64,000 nucleotides of DNA, from positions 62,001 to 126,000 of the forward strand of contig NZ_AHAM01000027.1 of the NCBI RefSeq assembly GCF_000236565.1. Reading direction: 5' to 3'. Below the pieces are notes generated by a model, which made no database searches, was not told the origin of the DNA, and saw only the letters and a program-made list of their open reading frames with translations. Position numbers and translations under genes: made by a program. Source of the stretch: Mesorhizobium alhagi CCNWXJ12-2 (GTDB taxonomy: Bacteria > Pseudomonadota > Alphaproteobacteria > Rhizobiales > Rhizobiaceae). How positions within the stretch are numbered: position 1 is the first letter of the stretch; every line of letters starts with the position of its first letter. Positions 44,855-57,573 of this stretch are shown here, piece after piece.

Positions 44855-45982
44855 TCAGCTCTCGCCGAAGGATTCGAAAAAGTCCTTCATGCGGGCGAAG
44901 AAGCCGCTCGACTGCGGAGAATTCTCCTTGGAGGAAAGCTGCTCGAATTCCTCCAGCAACTCACGCTGGCGCTTGGTGAGGTTTTGCGGCGTCTCGACGA
45001 CGGTCTGGATGTAGAGATCGCCGATATTGGGCTGACGCAGCACCGGCATGCCCTTGCCCTTGAGGCGGAACTGGCGGCCGCTCTGCGTGCCCTCGGCTAC
45101 CTTGACGCGGGTCTGGGTGCCGTCGAGCGTCGCCACCTCGAAGGACCCGCCGAGAGCGGCGGTGGTCATCGAGATCGGCACCTTACAGTAGAGATCTGCG
45201 CCGTCGCGCTGGAAGAATTCGTGCGGCTTGACCGAAAGGAAAATGTAGAGGTCGCCGGGGGGGCCGCCACGCAGTCCGGCCTCGCCCTCATTTGCGAGCC
45301 TGATGCGCGTGCCGTCCTCGATGCCGGCCGGAATATTGACCGATAGCGAGCGCTCCTCGGTGACGCGGCCCTGGCCGGCGCATTTCGGGCACGGATCCTT
45401 GATCGTCTGGCCACGGCCCTGGCATTGCGGGCAGGTGCGCTCGATCGAGAAGAAGCCCTGGCTGGCGCGCACCTTGCCGTGGCCGGCGCACATTGTGCAG
45501 GTCACGGGCTGGGTGCCGGGCTTGGCGCCGGTGCCGGAGCATTCGGCGCAGGCAATCGAGGCCGGCACGCGAATCTGCGCGGTCTTGCCGGTGTAGGCTT
45601 CCTCGAGCAGGATTTCCATATTGTAGCGCAGATCGGCGCCGCGCTCGCGGCCGGAGGACGAGCGGCGCTGGCGACCGCCCATCATCTCGCCGAAAATATC
45701 CTCGAAAATATCGGAGAATCCGCCACCGCCGAAGCCATGGCCGTTGCCCATGCCGCCATTCTCGAACGCCGCATGGCCGAACCGGTCATAGGCCGCACGC
45801 TTCTGCGGATCCTTCAGCGTCTCGTAGGCCTCGCCGATTTCCTTGAACCTGTGCTCGCAGGCGGCATCGCCTGGATTGCGGTCGGGATGGAACTGCATTG
45901 CGAGCTTGCGAAAGGCAGCTTTCAGCTCCTTCTCGTCTGCGCCCCTCTGGACCCCCAAGGTCTCGTAGAAATCAGCCTTCAT
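44855..45982 (-). CDS. dnaJ: Chaperone protein DnaJ
   Basis: 375 residues. The J domain carries [11 protein letters not shown] with HPD (about 33-35). The Gly/Phe-rich linker ([15 protein letters not shown]) is followed by four zinc motifs [24 protein letters not shown] and CPKCAGQG (about 145-210) and the two C-terminal beta domains. It delivers substrates to DnaK and stimulates its ATPase. It is separated from dnaK by 192 bp that includes a terminator-like hairpin, so read-through or its own promoter must express it. Confidence 0.97.
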   Translation of the reverse strand: MKADFYETLGVQRGADEKELKAAFRKLAMQFHPDRNPGDAACEHRFKEIGEAYETLKDPQKRAAYDRFGHAAFENGGMGNGHGFGGGGFSDIFEDIFGEMMGGRQRRSSSGRERGADLRYNMEILLEEAYTGKTAQIRVPASIACAECSGTGAKPGTQPVTCTMCAGHGKVRASQGFFSIERTCPQCQGRGQTIKDPCPKCAGQGRVTEERSLSVNIPAGIEDGTRIRLANEGEAGLRGGPPGDLYIFLSVKPHEFFQRDGADLYCKVPISMTTAALGGSFEVATLDGTQTRVKVAEGTQSGRQFRLKGKGMPVLRQPNIGDLYIQTVVETPQNLTKRQRELLEEFEQLSSKENSPQSSGFFARMKDFFESFGES

Positions 45983-46120
45983 TTTTTCCCGCTGTCCGGA
46001 TGATCGATGTCAAATCGCATCGCTGACCCGCTTCGGTTCGGCAGGTGGCTTCCGATTTAGTGAGCCGGAGCCGCCGATTCCATAGCTTCCCCGGCCTTGT
46101 CGACATTTTTTTGAGTGACC

Positions 46121-46154
46121 GAAAAAGGCCCGGCGTCCGCGCCAGGCCTTTTCC
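46121..46154 (-). terminator. Terminator-like hairpin between dnaK and dnaJ
   Basis: On the minus strand GGAAAAGGCCTGGCG pairs over 15 bp (two G-U) with CGCCGGGCCTTTTTC, with loop CGGA. It lies 21 bp after the dnaK stop. The A-run and T-run inside the stem make it work in both directions. It probably reduces dnaJ transcription relative to dnaK. Confidence 0.7.
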
Positions 46155-46174
46155 GTCAGCTCATTTCAACGCAT

Positions 46175-48094
46175 TCACGCCGACTTCTTCTTGTCGTCGT
46201 CCTCGTTGATTTCCTCGAAATCCGCGTCGACCACGTCCGCGCCGTCCTTGGCGGCGTCGGCTGCGGCGTCAGCCTCGGCGGCTTCCTTCTGCGAGGCCTC
46301 GTACATGGCCTGGCCGAGCTTCATCGAGACTTCGGCAAGGCTCTGGCTCTTGGCGTTGATGTCGTCGACATCATCGCCCTCGGTCGCGGTCTTCAACGCG
46401 GCGATCGCATCGGAGATGGCGGTGCGGTCGGCTTCCGAGACCTTGTCGCCATATTCCTTCAGCGACTTCTCGGACGAATGCACCAAAGCTTCGGCCTGGT
46501 TGCGGGCCTCGACCAGCGCGCGGCGCTTCTTGTCGCTCTCGGCGTTGGCTTCGGCGTCCTTGACCATCTTTTCGATGTCGTCGTCGGACAGGCCGCCCGA
46601 GGCCTGGATGCGGATCTGGTGCTCCTTGCCGGTGCCCTTGTCCTTGGCCGAGACATTGACGATGCCGTTGGCGTCGATATCGAAGGTGACCTCGATCTGC
46701 GGCACGCCGCGCGGCGCCGGCGGAATACCAACCAGATCGAACTGGCCGAGCGCCTTGTTGTCGGCTGCCATTTCACGCTCGCCCTGGAAGACCCGGATCG
46801 TGACGGCCGACTGGGAATCCTCGGCGGTCGAGAAAACCTGGCTCTTCTTGGTCGGGATGGTGGTGTTGCGTTCGATCAGGCGCGTGAACACGCCGCCGAG
46901 CGTCTCGATGCCGAGCGACAGCGGCGTCACGTCGAGCAGCAGCACGTCCTTGACGTCGCCCTGCAGCACGCCGGCCTGGATCGCAGCGCCGAGCGCCACC
47001 ACCTCATCCGGGTTGACGCCCTTGTGCGGCTCCTTGCCGAAGAACTGCTTCACCACTTCCTGGACTTTCGGCATGCGCGTCATGCCGCCGACCAGAACCA
47101 CCTCGTCGATCTCGCCTGCCTTCAGGCCAGCATCCTTCAGCGCCGCCTTGCAGGGCTCGACCGTGCGCTGGATGAGATCATCCACCAGCGACTCGAACTT
47201 GGCGCGGGTCAGCTTCATCGTCAGGTGCTTCGGGCCCGATTGATCGGCCGTGATGAAAGGCAGGTTGATCTCGGTCTGCGAGGACGAAGACAGCTCGATC
47301 TTGGCCTTTTCAGCGGCCTCCTTCAGGCGCTGCAGCGCGAGCTTGTCGTTCTTGAGATCGATGCCCTGTTCCTTCTTGAACTCGGCCGCCAGATACTCGA
47401 CGAGGCGCATGTCGAAATCCTCGCCGCCGAGGAAGGTGTCGCCATTGGTCGACTTCACCTCGAAGACGCCGTCGCCGATCTCGAGCACGGAAATGTCGAA
47501 GGTGCCGCCGCCAAGATCATAGACGGCGATGGTCTTGCCTTCCTTCTTGTCGAGGCCGTAGGCGAGCGCGGCCGCGGTCGGCTCGTTGATGATGCGCAGC
47601 ACTTCCAGTCCGGCGATCTTGCCGGCATCCTTGGTGGCCTGACGCTGGGCGTCGTTGAAATAGGCGGGAACGGTGATGACGGCCTGCGTGACCTTCTCGC
47701 CAAGATAGGCCTCGGCGGTTTCCTTCATCTTCTGGAGGATCATGGCCGAGATCTGCGAAGGCGACTGCTTCTTGGCGCCGGCCTCTACCCAGGCGTCGCC
47801 ATTGTCACCCTTCACGATCTTGTAGGGGACGAGCTTCTTGTCCTTCTCGGTCACCGGATCGTCGTAGCGGCGGCCGATGAGGCGCTTGACCGCAAAAATG
47901 GTGTTTTCGGGATTGGTCACCGCCTGGCGCTTGGCCGGCTGGCCGACGAGGCGCTCGTCGCCGTCGGTGAATGCGACGATGGAGGGCGTGGTGCGCGCGC
48001 CTTCAGCGTTCTCGATGACCTTTGCATCCTTGCCGTCCATGACGGCGACGCAGGAATTGGTCGTTCCCAGATCGATACCGATTACTTTAGCCAT
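46175..48094 (-). CDS. dnaK: Chaperone protein DnaK (Hsp70)
   Basis: 639 residues. The ATPase domain starts [16 protein letters not shown], with the phosphate loops [19 protein letters not shown] and [13 protein letters not shown]. The linker [16 protein letters not shown] leads into the peptide-binding beta domain and the helical lid, ending in the acidic tail [11 protein letters not shown]. It folds and protects client proteins with DnaJ and GrpE. A sigma-32-type promoter lies 119 bp upstream. Confidence 0.98.
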   Translation of the reverse strand: MAKVIGIDLGTTNSCVAVMDGKDAKVIENAEGARTTPSIVAFTDGDERLVGQPAKRQAVTNPENTIFAVKRLIGRRYDDPVTEKDKKLVPYKIVKGDNGDAWVEAGAKKQSPSQISAMILQKMKETAEAYLGEKVTQAVITVPAYFNDAQRQATKDAGKIAGLEVLRIINEPTAAALAYGLDKKEGKTIAVYDLGGGTFDISVLEIGDGVFEVKSTNGDTFLGGEDFDMRLVEYLAAEFKKEQGIDLKNDKLALQRLKEAAEKAKIELSSSSQTEINLPFITADQSGPKHLTMKLTRAKFESLVDDLIQRTVEPCKAALKDAGLKAGEIDEVVLVGGMTRMPKVQEVVKQFFGKEPHKGVNPDEVVALGAAIQAGVLQGDVKDVLLLDVTPLSLGIETLGGVFTRLIERNTTIPTKKSQVFSTAEDSQSAVTIRVFQGEREMAADNKALGQFDLVGIPPAPRGVPQIEVTFDIDANGIVNVSAKDKGTGKEHQIRIQASGGLSDDDIEKMVKDAEANAESDKKRRALVEARNQAEALVHSSEKSLKEYGDKVSEADRTAISDAIAALKTATEGDDVDDINAKSQSLAEVSMKLGQAMYEASQKEAAEADAAADAAKDGADVVDADFEEINEDDDKKKSA

Positions 48095-48212
48095 TTCTTT
48101 CTCTCCGCTAAGCAGGCCGTCAGGACCCGTGAAAGGCGTTCCCGCGACAGCCCCTGTTCACACGATTTTCGTCCGGCCGGCCGTGTTTGCGGCGAGCCGA
48201 ACGAATGTGGCG

Positions 48213-48244
48213 CGTATATAAGAACAGCCTTGTCTAGGCGCAAG
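48213..48244 (-). promoter_or_regulatory. dnaK: Sigma-32 (RpoH) promoter of dnaK
   Basis: On the minus strand CTTG (48244-48241) is followed after 18 bp by CTTATATACG (48222-48213), which matches the alphaproteobacterial heat-shock form CTTG-N17/18-CYTATnTnnG at every fixed base. No CIRCE element was found. dnaK should therefore be induced by heat through RpoH. Confidence 0.8.
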
Positions 48245-48324
48245 CGTCCTGCCGAAAACTGCGGCTAAGAGGAAGTCTCACTGGAGTCGGCGCTTACAGG
48301 CAGTCCGCCGGTCAAGCGATCGCG

Positions 48325-49005
48325 CTACGCCTGCCGCTCGATCACCGCAACATTCATGTGCGTTCTAAGCTTGAAGCCGATCGACCCGTAGAGACTGATC
48401 GCGGTCGTGTTGGCAGCGTAGGCGTGAAGGAAAGGCTGGTCGCCCTTGGCGAAGATTTTTCCCGCCACATAGAGCGACAGCAGCCTGCCCAGCCCTCGGC
48501 CGCGGACATCCGGGTGCGTCGCGACGCCGCTTAGCTCGGTGAAACCATCCTGCTTCAGCCTCTCGCCGGCCATCGCTACAAGCCTGCCATTTTCCTTCAT
48601 GCCCCAGAAGTCACCGAGACTAAGCGCCTTCAGCGTGAAAGGTCCGGGCTTGGTGAGCGTCGCCAGCTCCATCATGGCGGCTGCGTCGGCCTCGCCGAGC
48701 GGGACGATCCTGTCGTCCTCCAAGCAAGGGATATGCCGCTCCGCGACCATCTGCACGCCCAGGGCGGTCGTGGTGACGGCAAAGCCCGGAGGCGGCACGA
48801 ATTCGTCAGCCTGGAGCAGGATCAGCGTTTCGCCGGGGGTGGCGATCCCGGCGAGGCTCCGCAGGCTTTCCGGACTCTCGTCGCGGCTGCTCGCGAAGGG
48901 GTGTACCGATGGAGCGTAGCGTTTGGCGAGGCTGTTCCCTCGCGCCAAATGGGCATGCCTGGTGTTGAGCGCATTCCAGACCGGACGGTCGAGTATATGA
49001 CTCAT
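48325..49005 (-). CDS. GNAT family N-acetyltransferase
   Basis: 226 residues from ATG 49005. The C-terminal acetyl-CoA domain has GVATHPDVRGRGLGRLLSLY (motif A, about 166-185) and NTTAISLYGSIGFKL (motif B). The N-terminal ~100 residues are family-specific. The start overlaps the MarR stop (ATGA), so enzyme and regulator form one unit. The acetylated substrate is unknown, possibly a toxic compound sensed by the MarR protein (inference). Confidence 0.87.
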   Translation of the reverse strand: MSHILDRPVWNALNTRHAHLARGNSLAKRYAPSVHPFASSRDESPESLRSLAGIATPGETLILLQADEFVPPPGFAVTTTALGVQMVAERHIPCLEDDRIVPLGEADAAAMMELATLTKPGPFTLKALSLGDFWGMKENGRLVAMAGERLKQDGFTELSGVATHPDVRGRGLGRLLSLYVAGKIFAKGDQPFLHAYAANTTAISLYGSIGFKLRTHMNVAVIERQA

Positions 49006-49487
49006 GACTTCACCTTTGCGGCGCGGCGATTGAGCGGCGCGGCGGCAAGGCCGTCCTCGATCGCTGCCAATTGTTCGAGCAACGGGCCGTCGAGATCGCC
49101 GCAAAGATCGGTGACGGCGGCATCGATGCGTGGCCACACGTCACGCTTGGCGGTCGCGACCAGCCGCTTCCCTTCCCTGGAGAGCGAAACGATCCTCCGC
49201 CGCTGGTCATCGGCGGACTGTTCGGTATCCAGCATGCCCAGCTCGACAAGCAGCGCGACCGTTCGCGTGGCGCCCGGCTGGGTGACGCCGGTCGCCTCGG
49301 CAAGTTCTCCAACCGTCAGCGGACCGAGCCTGTCGATCGCCGCGAGAAAAGGATACTGACCCGCCTGAAGCGGCGCGCCGAGTTCGTCCATGATCCTCTG
49401 CGTATCGGCCTGTAGCTTCTCGCCGACGCGCTTCATGCGCGTGCCGAGCGTCAGGAACCCAAACGAACGTACCACATCCTCGACCAT
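49002..49487 (-). CDS. MarR-family transcriptional regulator
   Basis: 161 residues from the ATG at 49487, which has GGAGG 5 bp upstream. An ATG four codons earlier (49499) contains that ribosome site and is less likely. The winged helix reads LTVGELAEATGVTQPGATRTVALLVELGMLDTEQSADDQRRRIVSL, with the DxRxxR wing. It controls the overlapping GNAT gene, and an operator-like palindrome lies just upstream. Confidence 0.88.
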   Translation of the reverse strand: MVEDVVRSFGFLTLGTRMKRVGEKLQADTQRIMDELGAPLQAGQYPFLAAIDRLGPLTVGELAEATGVTQPGATRTVALLVELGMLDTEQSADDQRRRIVSLSREGKRLVATAKRDVWPRIDAAVTDLCGDLDGPLLEQLAAIEDGLAAAPLNRRAAKVKS

Positions 49488-49500
49488 GCGCGCCTCCATT

Positions 49501-49518
49501 TATATTACATGTTATATA
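49501..49518. promoter_or_regulatory. Candidate MarR operator
   Basis: TATATTACATGTTATATA is an 18-bp palindrome with one mismatched pair, strikingly AT-rich in a GC-rich genome. It lies 13 bp upstream of the MarR start codon, where bound regulator would block its own transcription. Confidence 0.6.
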
Positions 49519-49688
49519 ATTGTGCATGGAATTTGTCCATAAGAATTGTGGCGCGTCATCGAGAGCCGAGGTCCGTTACCGTGAAGGCTGCCGCCGCTTC
49601 AACGGATGCCGTTCCGCTGTCGAGGCCGTCCCGACTTTATCAAGGAGCTTTGTTCCTCCCGCTTGCCTATCCTGCAGAGGCCAGCCCG

Positions 49689-50675
49689 CTAGACATATTC
49701 CCAGCCCTCATGCTCGCCGGCGCGGAAGATGGCGTCGATGGCCTTCTGGTTGAGGACTGAATTCTCCAGCGTGAACACCGGATCCTTCCCCCCTTGCGCG
49801 GCGCGCGCGAAAGCTTCGACCTCCAGCCGGTACTGCCGCGTTCCGGGAAAGCGGAAAACGCTCGCCTGAGTGTGGGTCTGGTTATGAAGCTCGACGCGGT
49901 GGTGCTCATAGTCGCCGGCGTTGAACGGCCCATGCACCTCGATGAAACCCTTTTCGCCGTGAAACACCATGAACTGTCGCAGCGCCATCTGCGTCGAGCA
50001 GTAGAAGGTCAGGTGGAAATCGTCGAAATCGGCCTTGGTGCTGGAATAGATGTCGGTGCCGAATTTCTCGTCGCGCTCGATCGTCGCCTGGATGCGCACC
50101 GGCTCCTTGCCGGTGACGAAGCGGGTCGCGACGGTCGGATAGACGCCGATGTCGGGCAGCGCGCCGCCCCCGAGCGCCAACTGGTTACGCATATTGGCGG
50201 GGTCGACGTTGAAATAGGCGAACGCTCCCTGCACATGGCGCAGCCTGCCGATCGCACCCTCGGCGATCAGATCGCGCACCTTTGCCCACTGCGGGTGGTA
50301 GAACACCATGAAGGCTTCGCAGATCAGTACCTTCTTGCGGTCACGCACCTCGATCAGTTGGTCGATCTCCCTGGCGTTGAGCGCGATCGGCTTTTCGCAA
50401 AGCACATGCTTTCCCGCTTCGGCGGCCTTCAGCGTCCATTCGACATGCTGCGAGGTCGGCAGGGGAATATAGACGCCGTCTACCGTGTCGGAGGCGAGCA
50501 ACTCCTCATAGGAGCCGAAGGCGTGCGGCGCGCCGAACCGGTCGGCAAGCGCGCGGGCCTTGGTCAAATCGCGGCTGGCGATCGCCGAGACCACGCCATT
50601 TTCGGCATCGGCCATGGCCGGCAGAAGCTGCTCGCGCGCGATCTTGGCCGTCGACAGGACACCCCAGCGAAACAT
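49689..50675 (-). CDS. Gfo/Idh/MocA family oxidoreductase
   Basis: 328 residues. [20 protein letters not shown] is the N-terminal nucleotide-binding region (a relaxed Rossmann glycine pattern), followed by [20 protein letters not shown] and the catalytic Lys in [10 protein letters not shown]. It resembles the trans-1,2-dihydrobenzene-1,2-diol/xylose dehydrogenase-like branch. The substrate is not defined. It is followed on the same strand side by an aldo/keto reductase whose stop lies 82 bp upstream of its start. Confidence 0.87.
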   Translation of the reverse strand: MFRWGVLSTAKIAREQLLPAMADAENGVVSAIASRDLTKARALADRFGAPHAFGSYEELLASDTVDGVYIPLPTSQHVEWTLKAAEAGKHVLCEKPIALNAREIDQLIEVRDRKKVLICEAFMVFYHPQWAKVRDLIAEGAIGRLRHVQGAFAYFNVDPANMRNQLALGGGALPDIGVYPTVATRFVTGKEPVRIQATIERDEKFGTDIYSSTKADFDDFHLTFYCSTQMALRQFMVFHGEKGFIEVHGPFNAGDYEHHRVELHNQTHTQASVFRFPGTRQYRLEVEAFARAAQGGKDPVFTLENSVLNQKAIDAIFRAGEHEGWEYV

Positions 50676-50756
50676 GATTTCTCTCCTCGTTCGAACGCCG
50701 GGGACCGTAGCGAGGCGCAGCCGAAAAGAAAAGGCGGGAGCCCCGTCCGGCGAGCC

Positions 50757-51602
50757 TCAGATCATGTCGAGCGGCCGCTTCCGGCTGGGCGGGGGAAACA
50801 GCCTGTCCAGTTCCGCAAGATCGGCGGCGGAAAGAACGATGTCGGCGGCGGAGCGGTTGTCGTGCACATGGTCTAGCGAACTCGCTTTCGGGATCGCGAT
50901 GACGTGCGGGTGGCGCAGCGTCCAAGCCAGCGCGATCTGCGCCGCGGTGGCCCCATGCCTCTCGCCGATCGCCGCGGGCCGCCTGTCGCGGGTCAGGTCG
51001 CCCTGCCCGACAGGCGAATAGGCCATGACCGGGATGCCGCCTCTCTCCGACTGCGGCAGCAGGTCGTAGTCGATGCCGCGGCTGGACAGGTTGTAGAGCA
51101 CCTGATTCGTCTGCACGAATTCGCCGCCGGGCACGGAGGCCAGCTCCACCATGTCGTCCATGTCGAAATTGCTGACGCCCCAGCCGAGGATCTTGCCCTG
51201 GGTCTTCAGCGTTTCGAAGGCGGCAATGGTTTCCGCAAGGGGCACGCTGCCGCGCCAGTGCAGCAGATAAAGCTCGATACGATCGGCGCCGAGCCGCTTC
51301 AGGCTTTGCTCGCAGGCCCGAACGACGCCGGCTCGCGAGGCGTTGGAGGGCAGGACCTTGCTGACCAGAAACACCTCGTCGCGGCGACCTTCTATCGCCT
51401 CGCGCACGACCTCCTCCGCCCCGCCGTCCGCATACATCTCGGCCGTATCGATCAGCGTCATGCCGAGATCGATGCCAAGCCTGAGCGCCGCGACCTCATC
51501 GGCGCGGCGCCTGCGATCCTCGCCCATCTTCCAGGTGCCCTGGCCGAGCACCGGCACTTTTGAGCCATTGGGCAATGTGGTCGTACGGACGGAAGAAGGC
51601 AT
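50757..51602 (-). CDS. Aldo/keto reductase
   Basis: 281 residues from ATG 51602 (AAAGGA upstream). The catalytic residues are Asp/Tyr in [11 protein letters not shown], Lys in VSKVLP and His in YLLHWRG. The C-terminal NADPH loop is [13 protein letters not shown]. It resembles DkgB/YvgN-like short aldo/keto reductases acting on 2,5-diketogluconate or methylglyoxal. It is probably co-transcribed with the Gfo/Idh/MocA gene that follows. Confidence 0.88.
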   Translation of the reverse strand: MPSSVRTTTLPNGSKVPVLGQGTWKMGEDRRRRADEVAALRLGIDLGMTLIDTAEMYADGGAEEVVREAIEGRRDEVFLVSKVLPSNASRAGVVRACEQSLKRLGADRIELYLLHWRGSVPLAETIAAFETLKTQGKILGWGVSNFDMDDMVELASVPGGEFVQTNQVLYNLSSRGIDYDLLPQSERGGIPVMAYSPVGQGDLTRDRRPAAIGERHGATAAQIALAWTLRHPHVIAIPKASSLDHVHDNRSAADIVLSAADLAELDRLFPPPSRKRPLDMI

Positions 51603-51674
51603 GGATGTTCCTTTCACCGAGTTGGACGGTGCGCCCAGCCAGCATGAACGGTGTGCTGGCCGGGACGCAATGGC

Positions 51675-53471
<1,797 letters not shown>

Positions 53472-53492
53472 AGAGAGCGATGGGCTGCGGGC

Positions 53493-55907
53493 CTAACCCC
53501 GCAGCACGCCGCCGGTCTGCTTCTTCACATTATCGACGATGCGGCCGGCCAGCGCCTCGAAATCCTCGTCGGTCAGCGTCTTTTCGACCGGCTGGATCGA
53601 GACCTCGATGGCAACGGATTTCTTGTCCGCGCCGAGCGACGCGCCTTCGAAGATGTCGAAGACGGAAACGCCGGCGATCAGTTTTTTGTCCGCGGCTGCC
53701 GCCGCGCGGGTCAGCGCACCGGCCTCGACGGCCTTGTCCACCACGAAGGCGAAATCGCGCTTCACCGCCTGGAAGGGCGACAGGTCGAGCCGCGGCTTGG
53801 TCCGCGTCGGCTTCGCCTTGGGCTCGGGCACTGCGTCGACGAACACCTCGAAGCCGCAGAGCGGGCCCGAAACGTCTAGCACCTCCAGCGTCTTCGGATG
53901 GAACTCGCCGAAGTGGCCGAGCACCGTCTTCGGGCCGAGCTTTATCACGCCGGAGCGGCCGGGATGGTACCAGGCCGGTCCACCTGCCTCGATCTGCAGC
54001 TTGTCCACCGGCGCGCCGCAGGCTTCGAGCGCCGCGAGCGCATCCGCCTTGGCGTCGAATACGCCTACCGCGCCGGCATTGCCCGCCCAGTGGCGGCCGG
54101 AACCTTCGAGCTTGGCCGTACCGCGGCGAATGCCGGTCGCAACGCGGCGCTGGTCTTCCGGAGCGGCCCCTTCATAGGTTCCCGATACTTCGAACAGAGC
54201 GACGTCACTCAAGCCCCGGTCGGCATTGCGCTGCGCCGCCGCAATCAACCCCGGCAGCAGCGAGGGCCGCATATCCGACATATCGGCCGCGATCGGATTG
54301 GATAACTTCAACTCCGGCCGGCCACCGCCGAACGCCTCGGCGTGCCTGGCCGGGATGAACGACCAGGTGACGGCCTCCATCATGCCGCGCACGGCGAGCG
54401 CCCGCCGCGCCGCCCGAGTGCGGATCTGCAGCGTGGTGAGTATTTTGGCGTTGACCGCCTCGTGACTAATGAGCGGCTGCGGCGCGATTTTGTCGACGCC
54501 GTGGATGCGCATGATCTCTTCGACGAGGTCGGCCTTGCCGTCGATATCCGGCCGCCATGAGGGAACGGTCACGTCAACAATGTCGGCGTCGCCCTGCGGC
54601 GTGAAGCCGAGCCGCGACAAAATCTCGAGGCTTTCCGCCTTCGGCACGTCGAGGCCGGTCAGCCGCTTCACCTCCGAAACCGGGAACGAAACGATCTTCG
54701 GCGTATGGCCGGCATAGCCAACCACTTCCTCTTCGGTCGGCTCGCCGCCGCAGAATTCCAGCACCATCCTGGTCGCGAGTTCCAGTCCCGGCACCATGAA
54801 TTCCGGATCGACGCCGCGCTCAAAGCGGTAGCGCGCGTCGGTGATGATGCCGAGCTCGCGGCCGGTGCGGGCAATGTTGAGCGGCTCCCACAGTGCCGAT
54901 TCGATCAGCACGTCGGTGGTATTCTCGTCGCAGCCGGAATGTTCGCCGCCCATGATGCCGGCGATCGATTCGATGCCTTTCTCGTCGGCGATCACGCACA
55001 TTTCGGGCGTCAGCTCATACTCCCAGCTGTCGAGCGCGAGCACCTTCTCGCCTTCCCTCGCCCTGCGCACGGTCAAGTTGCCCTTGACCTTGGCGGCGTC
55101 GAAGACATGCAGCGGCCGGCCGCGGTCGAAAGTGATGTAGTTGGTGATGTCGACCAGTGCGTTGATGGGGCGCAGCCCGATGGCAATCAGGCGCTGCTGC
55201 ATCCATTTCGGCGACGGTCCGTTCTTCACGCCGCGGACGAGGCGCAGCGCGAAGCCGTGGCAGAGCGGCGGCGTATCGCCGAAATCGAGCTTCACCTTGA
55301 TCGGGCACATGCCGTTGCCGGCATGCGGCATGATCGCGCCGCCGGTCAGCCGGCCGAGCCCGGACGCCGCGAGGTCGCGCGCAATGCCATGGATGCTGGT
55401 TGCGTCGGGCCGGTTCGGCGTCAGGCCGATCTCGATAATCGGATCGTCGAGCCCGGCATAGGCGGCGAAGGACGTGCCGACCGGCGCGTCGGCGGGCAGG
55501 TCGATGATGCCCGTATGCTCGTCGGAAAGCTGTAGCTCGCGCTCGGAGCACATCATGCCGTGGCTCTCGACGCCGCGGATCTTTCCGACCGCCAGCGTCG
55601 TATCGATGCCTGGGATATAAGCGCCTGGCGCCGCGAAGGCGCCGACCAGCCCCGCCCGCGCATTGGGCGCGCCGCACACCACCTGCACGGGCTTGCCGTC
55701 GCCGGTGTCGACGGACAGCACCTGCAGCTTGTCGGCGTCGGGGTGTTTTTGCGCCGTCAGCACCTTGGCGATGACGAAGGGCTTCAGCGCCGCCTTGTCG
55801 TTGACGGATTCGACTTCCAGCCCGATCGAGGTCAGCCGCTCGACGATTTCGCCGAGCGTCGCGTCGGTTTCGAGATGATCTTTCAGCCAGGAGAGGGTGA
55901 ATTTCAT
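53493..55907 (-). CDS. pheT: Phenylalanine-tRNA ligase beta subunit
   Basis: 804 residues from ATG 55907; the frame continues upstream but into the GFA-like gene. It begins [20 protein letters not shown], then the tRNA-binding EMAP-like domain ([18 protein letters not shown]), the B3/B4 editing region, the B5 domain and the C-terminal anticodon-binding FDX-ACB domain ([19 protein letters not shown]). It pairs with PheS to charge tRNA-Phe. It is separated from pheS by a small inserted gene. Confidence 0.96.
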   Translation of the reverse strand: MKFTLSWLKDHLETDATLGEIVERLTSIGLEVESVNDKAALKPFVIAKVLTAQKHPDADKLQVLSVDTGDGKPVQVVCGAPNARAGLVGAFAAPGAYIPGIDTTLAVGKIRGVESHGMMCSERELQLSDEHTGIIDLPADAPVGTSFAAYAGLDDPIIEIGLTPNRPDATSIHGIARDLAASGLGRLTGGAIMPHAGNGMCPIKVKLDFGDTPPLCHGFALRLVRGVKNGPSPKWMQQRLIAIGLRPINALVDITNYITFDRGRPLHVFDAAKVKGNLTVRRAREGEKVLALDSWEYELTPEMCVIADEKGIESIAGIMGGEHSGCDENTTDVLIESALWEPLNIARTGRELGIITDARYRFERGVDPEFMVPGLELATRMVLEFCGGEPTEEEVVGYAGHTPKIVSFPVSEVKRLTGLDVPKAESLEILSRLGFTPQGDADIVDVTVPSWRPDIDGKADLVEEIMRIHGVDKIAPQPLISHEAVNAKILTTLQIRTRAARRALAVRGMMEAVTWSFIPARHAEAFGGGRPELKLSNPIAADMSDMRPSLLPGLIAAAQRNADRGLSDVALFEVSGTYEGAAPEDQRRVATGIRRGTAKLEGSGRHWAGNAGAVGVFDAKADALAALEACGAPVDKLQIEAGGPAWYHPGRSGVIKLGPKTVLGHFGEFHPKTLEVLDVSGPLCGFEVFVDAVPEPKAKPTRTKPRLDLSPFQAVKRDFAFVVDKAVEAGALTRAAAAADKKLIAGVSVFDIFEGASLGADKKSVAIEVSIQPVEKTLTDEDFEALAGRIVDNVKKQTGGVLRG

Positions 55908-55930
55908 TAGCTCATTTCCAGATGGAGGTT

Positions 55931-56338
55931 TCAGCGCCCTATGCTGAAGCCGGCATAGCGAGGCAGATCGTCGTCGAGGTGCAGGAAGGGCAAGCGCCTG
56001 GATTCGAAGGCATGCAGCGTCGGTGGATAGTTTTCCGGCGCGTCCATGAAGCCAAGCGACAGATAGACTTCGCCGGGCAACTGGTCGTCGCGATAGCCAA
56101 TCTGGCTGCCGCAATTTCCGCAAAAGCTGCGTTCTACTCCGCCGGAGCGCCAGGTTTGAGGCTGGCCCAGCCACGCCAGATCGCCCTCGCGAAAACCCAC
56201 GAACGCCATGACCGGGGCTCCCGTCTGCTTCCGGCAGTCCCGGCAATGGCAGTAGGAACACAGGATCGGATCGGCGCGGGCTTCCGCGCCGATCAAGCCG
56301 CAGCGGCAGGAGCCGGTATGAAGCTTTTCTCCGTTCAT
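55931..56338 (-). CDS. GFA family (CENP-V/GFA zinc) protein
   Basis: 135 residues with the zinc pattern of glutathione-dependent formaldehyde-activating enzyme-like proteins: [23 protein letters not shown] and [12 protein letters not shown]. Both zinc sites look complete. Some members bind glutathione adducts; most have no known substrate. It lies between pheS (37 bp) and pheT (23 bp) on the same strand and is probably expressed with them. Confidence 0.88.
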   Translation of the reverse strand: MNGEKLHTGSCRCGLIGAEARADPILCSYCHCRDCRKQTGAPVMAFVGFREGDLAWLGQPQTWRSGGVERSFCGNCGSQIGYRDDQLPGEVYLSLGFMDAPENYPPTLHAFESRRLPFLHLDDDLPRYAGFSIGR

Positions 56339-56375
56339 GCGATCAAGCAGCCTTTCGAGGCTCGATGGCCTTCAT

Positions 56376-57473
56376 CTACGAACTCAACCCCCCGAACAGC
56401 GTCGGCAGGTCAAGCGGCCTGAAGCCGTAATGCGACAGCCAGCGCACGTCCGCGTCGAAGAAGGCGCGCAGGTCCGGCATGCCGTATTTCAGCATGGCGA
56501 TGCGATCGATGCCCATGCCCCAGGCAAAGCCCTGGTATTCGTCGGGATCAAGCCCGCCAAAGCGCAGCACGTTGGGATGCACCATGCCGCAGCCAAGGAT
56601 CTCCAGCCAGTCATTGCCTTCGCCGAAGCGCACTTCGCCCGGGCGCGAGCGGTCGCATTGGATGTCGACCTCGAGGCTTGGCTCGGTGAACGGGAAATAG
56701 GACGGCCGGAAGCGCATCTTCAGGCTCGGCACTTCGAAGAAGGCCTTGCAGAATTCCTCCAGCACCCAGCGCATGTTTGCGACATTGGCCGTCTTGTCGA
56801 TGACCAGTCCTTCGACCTGATGGAACATCGGCGTGTGGGTGGCGTCCGAATCCATCCGATAGGTTTTTCCCGGAATGACGATGCGGATCGGCGGCTTCTG
56901 CGCCTCCATGGTGCGGATCTGCACAGGCGAGGTATGCGTGCGCAAAAGCTTCCGCTCGCCGTCCGGCCCCGGATTGAGGAAAAACGTATCGTGCATTTCT
57001 CGGGCCGGATGGCTTTCCGGAAAATTCAGCGAGGTGAAGTTGTAATAGTCGGTCTCGATGTCCGGCCCTTCGGCGATCGAAAAACCCATATCGGCGAAGA
57101 TCGCGGTTATCTCATCCGTCACCTGACTGATCGGATGGATACGGCCGCGCTCGGCCGGCGACTGGCGCACCGGCAGCGTCACGTCCACCTTTTCGGCGAT
57201 CAGCCGCGCCGAAATCGCGGCATCCTTGAGTTCGGCCTTGCGGGCGGCGAGCGCTTCGGTGACGCGGTTCTTGAGGCCGTTGATCGCCGGGCCTTTCAAC
57301 TGCCGCTCCTCCGGGCTCATCGAGCCCAGCGTCTTCAGCATGTCGGAGACGGAGCCCTTCTTGCCGAGGGCGGAAACGCGCACCGCCTCGATGGTCTGCT
57401 CGTCGGCCGCCGACGCTATCTCCGCCATCAGAGAGGCTTCGAGCGTATCGAGATTGCTTATGGTCTCGTTCAC
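56376..57473 (-). CDS. pheS: Phenylalanine-tRNA ligase alpha subunit
   Basis: 365 residues. The N-terminal coiled coil (residues about 1-95) binds tRNA. The class II core carries motif 2 ([14 protein letters not shown]), [13 protein letters not shown]-like motif ([20 protein letters not shown]), [10 protein letters not shown] and motif 3 [18 protein letters not shown]. It forms the catalytic part of the heterotetramer. It lies 100 bp below rplT, with a terminator in the gap. Confidence 0.97.
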   Translation of the reverse strand: MNETISNLDTLEASLMAEIASAADEQTIEAVRVSALGKKGSVSDMLKTLGSMSPEERQLKGPAINGLKNRVTEALAARKAELKDAAISARLIAEKVDVTLPVRQSPAERGRIHPISQVTDEITAIFADMGFSIAEGPDIETDYYNFTSLNFPESHPAREMHDTFFLNPGPDGERKLLRTHTSPVQIRTMEAQKPPIRIVIPGKTYRMDSDATHTPMFHQVEGLVIDKTANVANMRWVLEEFCKAFFEVPSLKMRFRPSYFPFTEPSLEVDIQCDRSRPGEVRFGEGNDWLEILGCGMVHPNVLRFGGLDPDEYQGFAWGMGIDRIAMLKYGMPDLRAFFDADVRWLSHYGFRPLDLPTLFGGLSS

Positions 57474-57502
57474 GATTTTGATCCGCTTGTTTCAGACATA
57501 AG

Positions 57503-57536
57503 AAAAACCCGCGCCAGCCCTGCCAGCGCGGGTTTC
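57503..57536 (-). terminator. Terminator/attenuator hairpin between rplT and pheS
   Basis: On the minus strand AAACCCGCGC and GCGCGGGTTT form a perfect 10-bp stem with an 11-nt loop, followed by TTTTTCTT. It lies 38 bp after the rplT stop and 30 bp before the pheS start, so it either ends the ribosomal-protein message or attenuates pheS. Confidence 0.85.
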
Positions 57537-57573
57537 CCAAATCAAGTGTCGAAAAGCTTGGGAAGCGCTGGTC

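Noticed and set aside
46115-48268. Plus-strand frame of 717 codons opposite dnaK
   Set aside because: It is the antisense shadow of the GC-rich dnaK codons; its composition (Leu/Val/Gly/Arg/His) has no family pattern and dnaK is certain.
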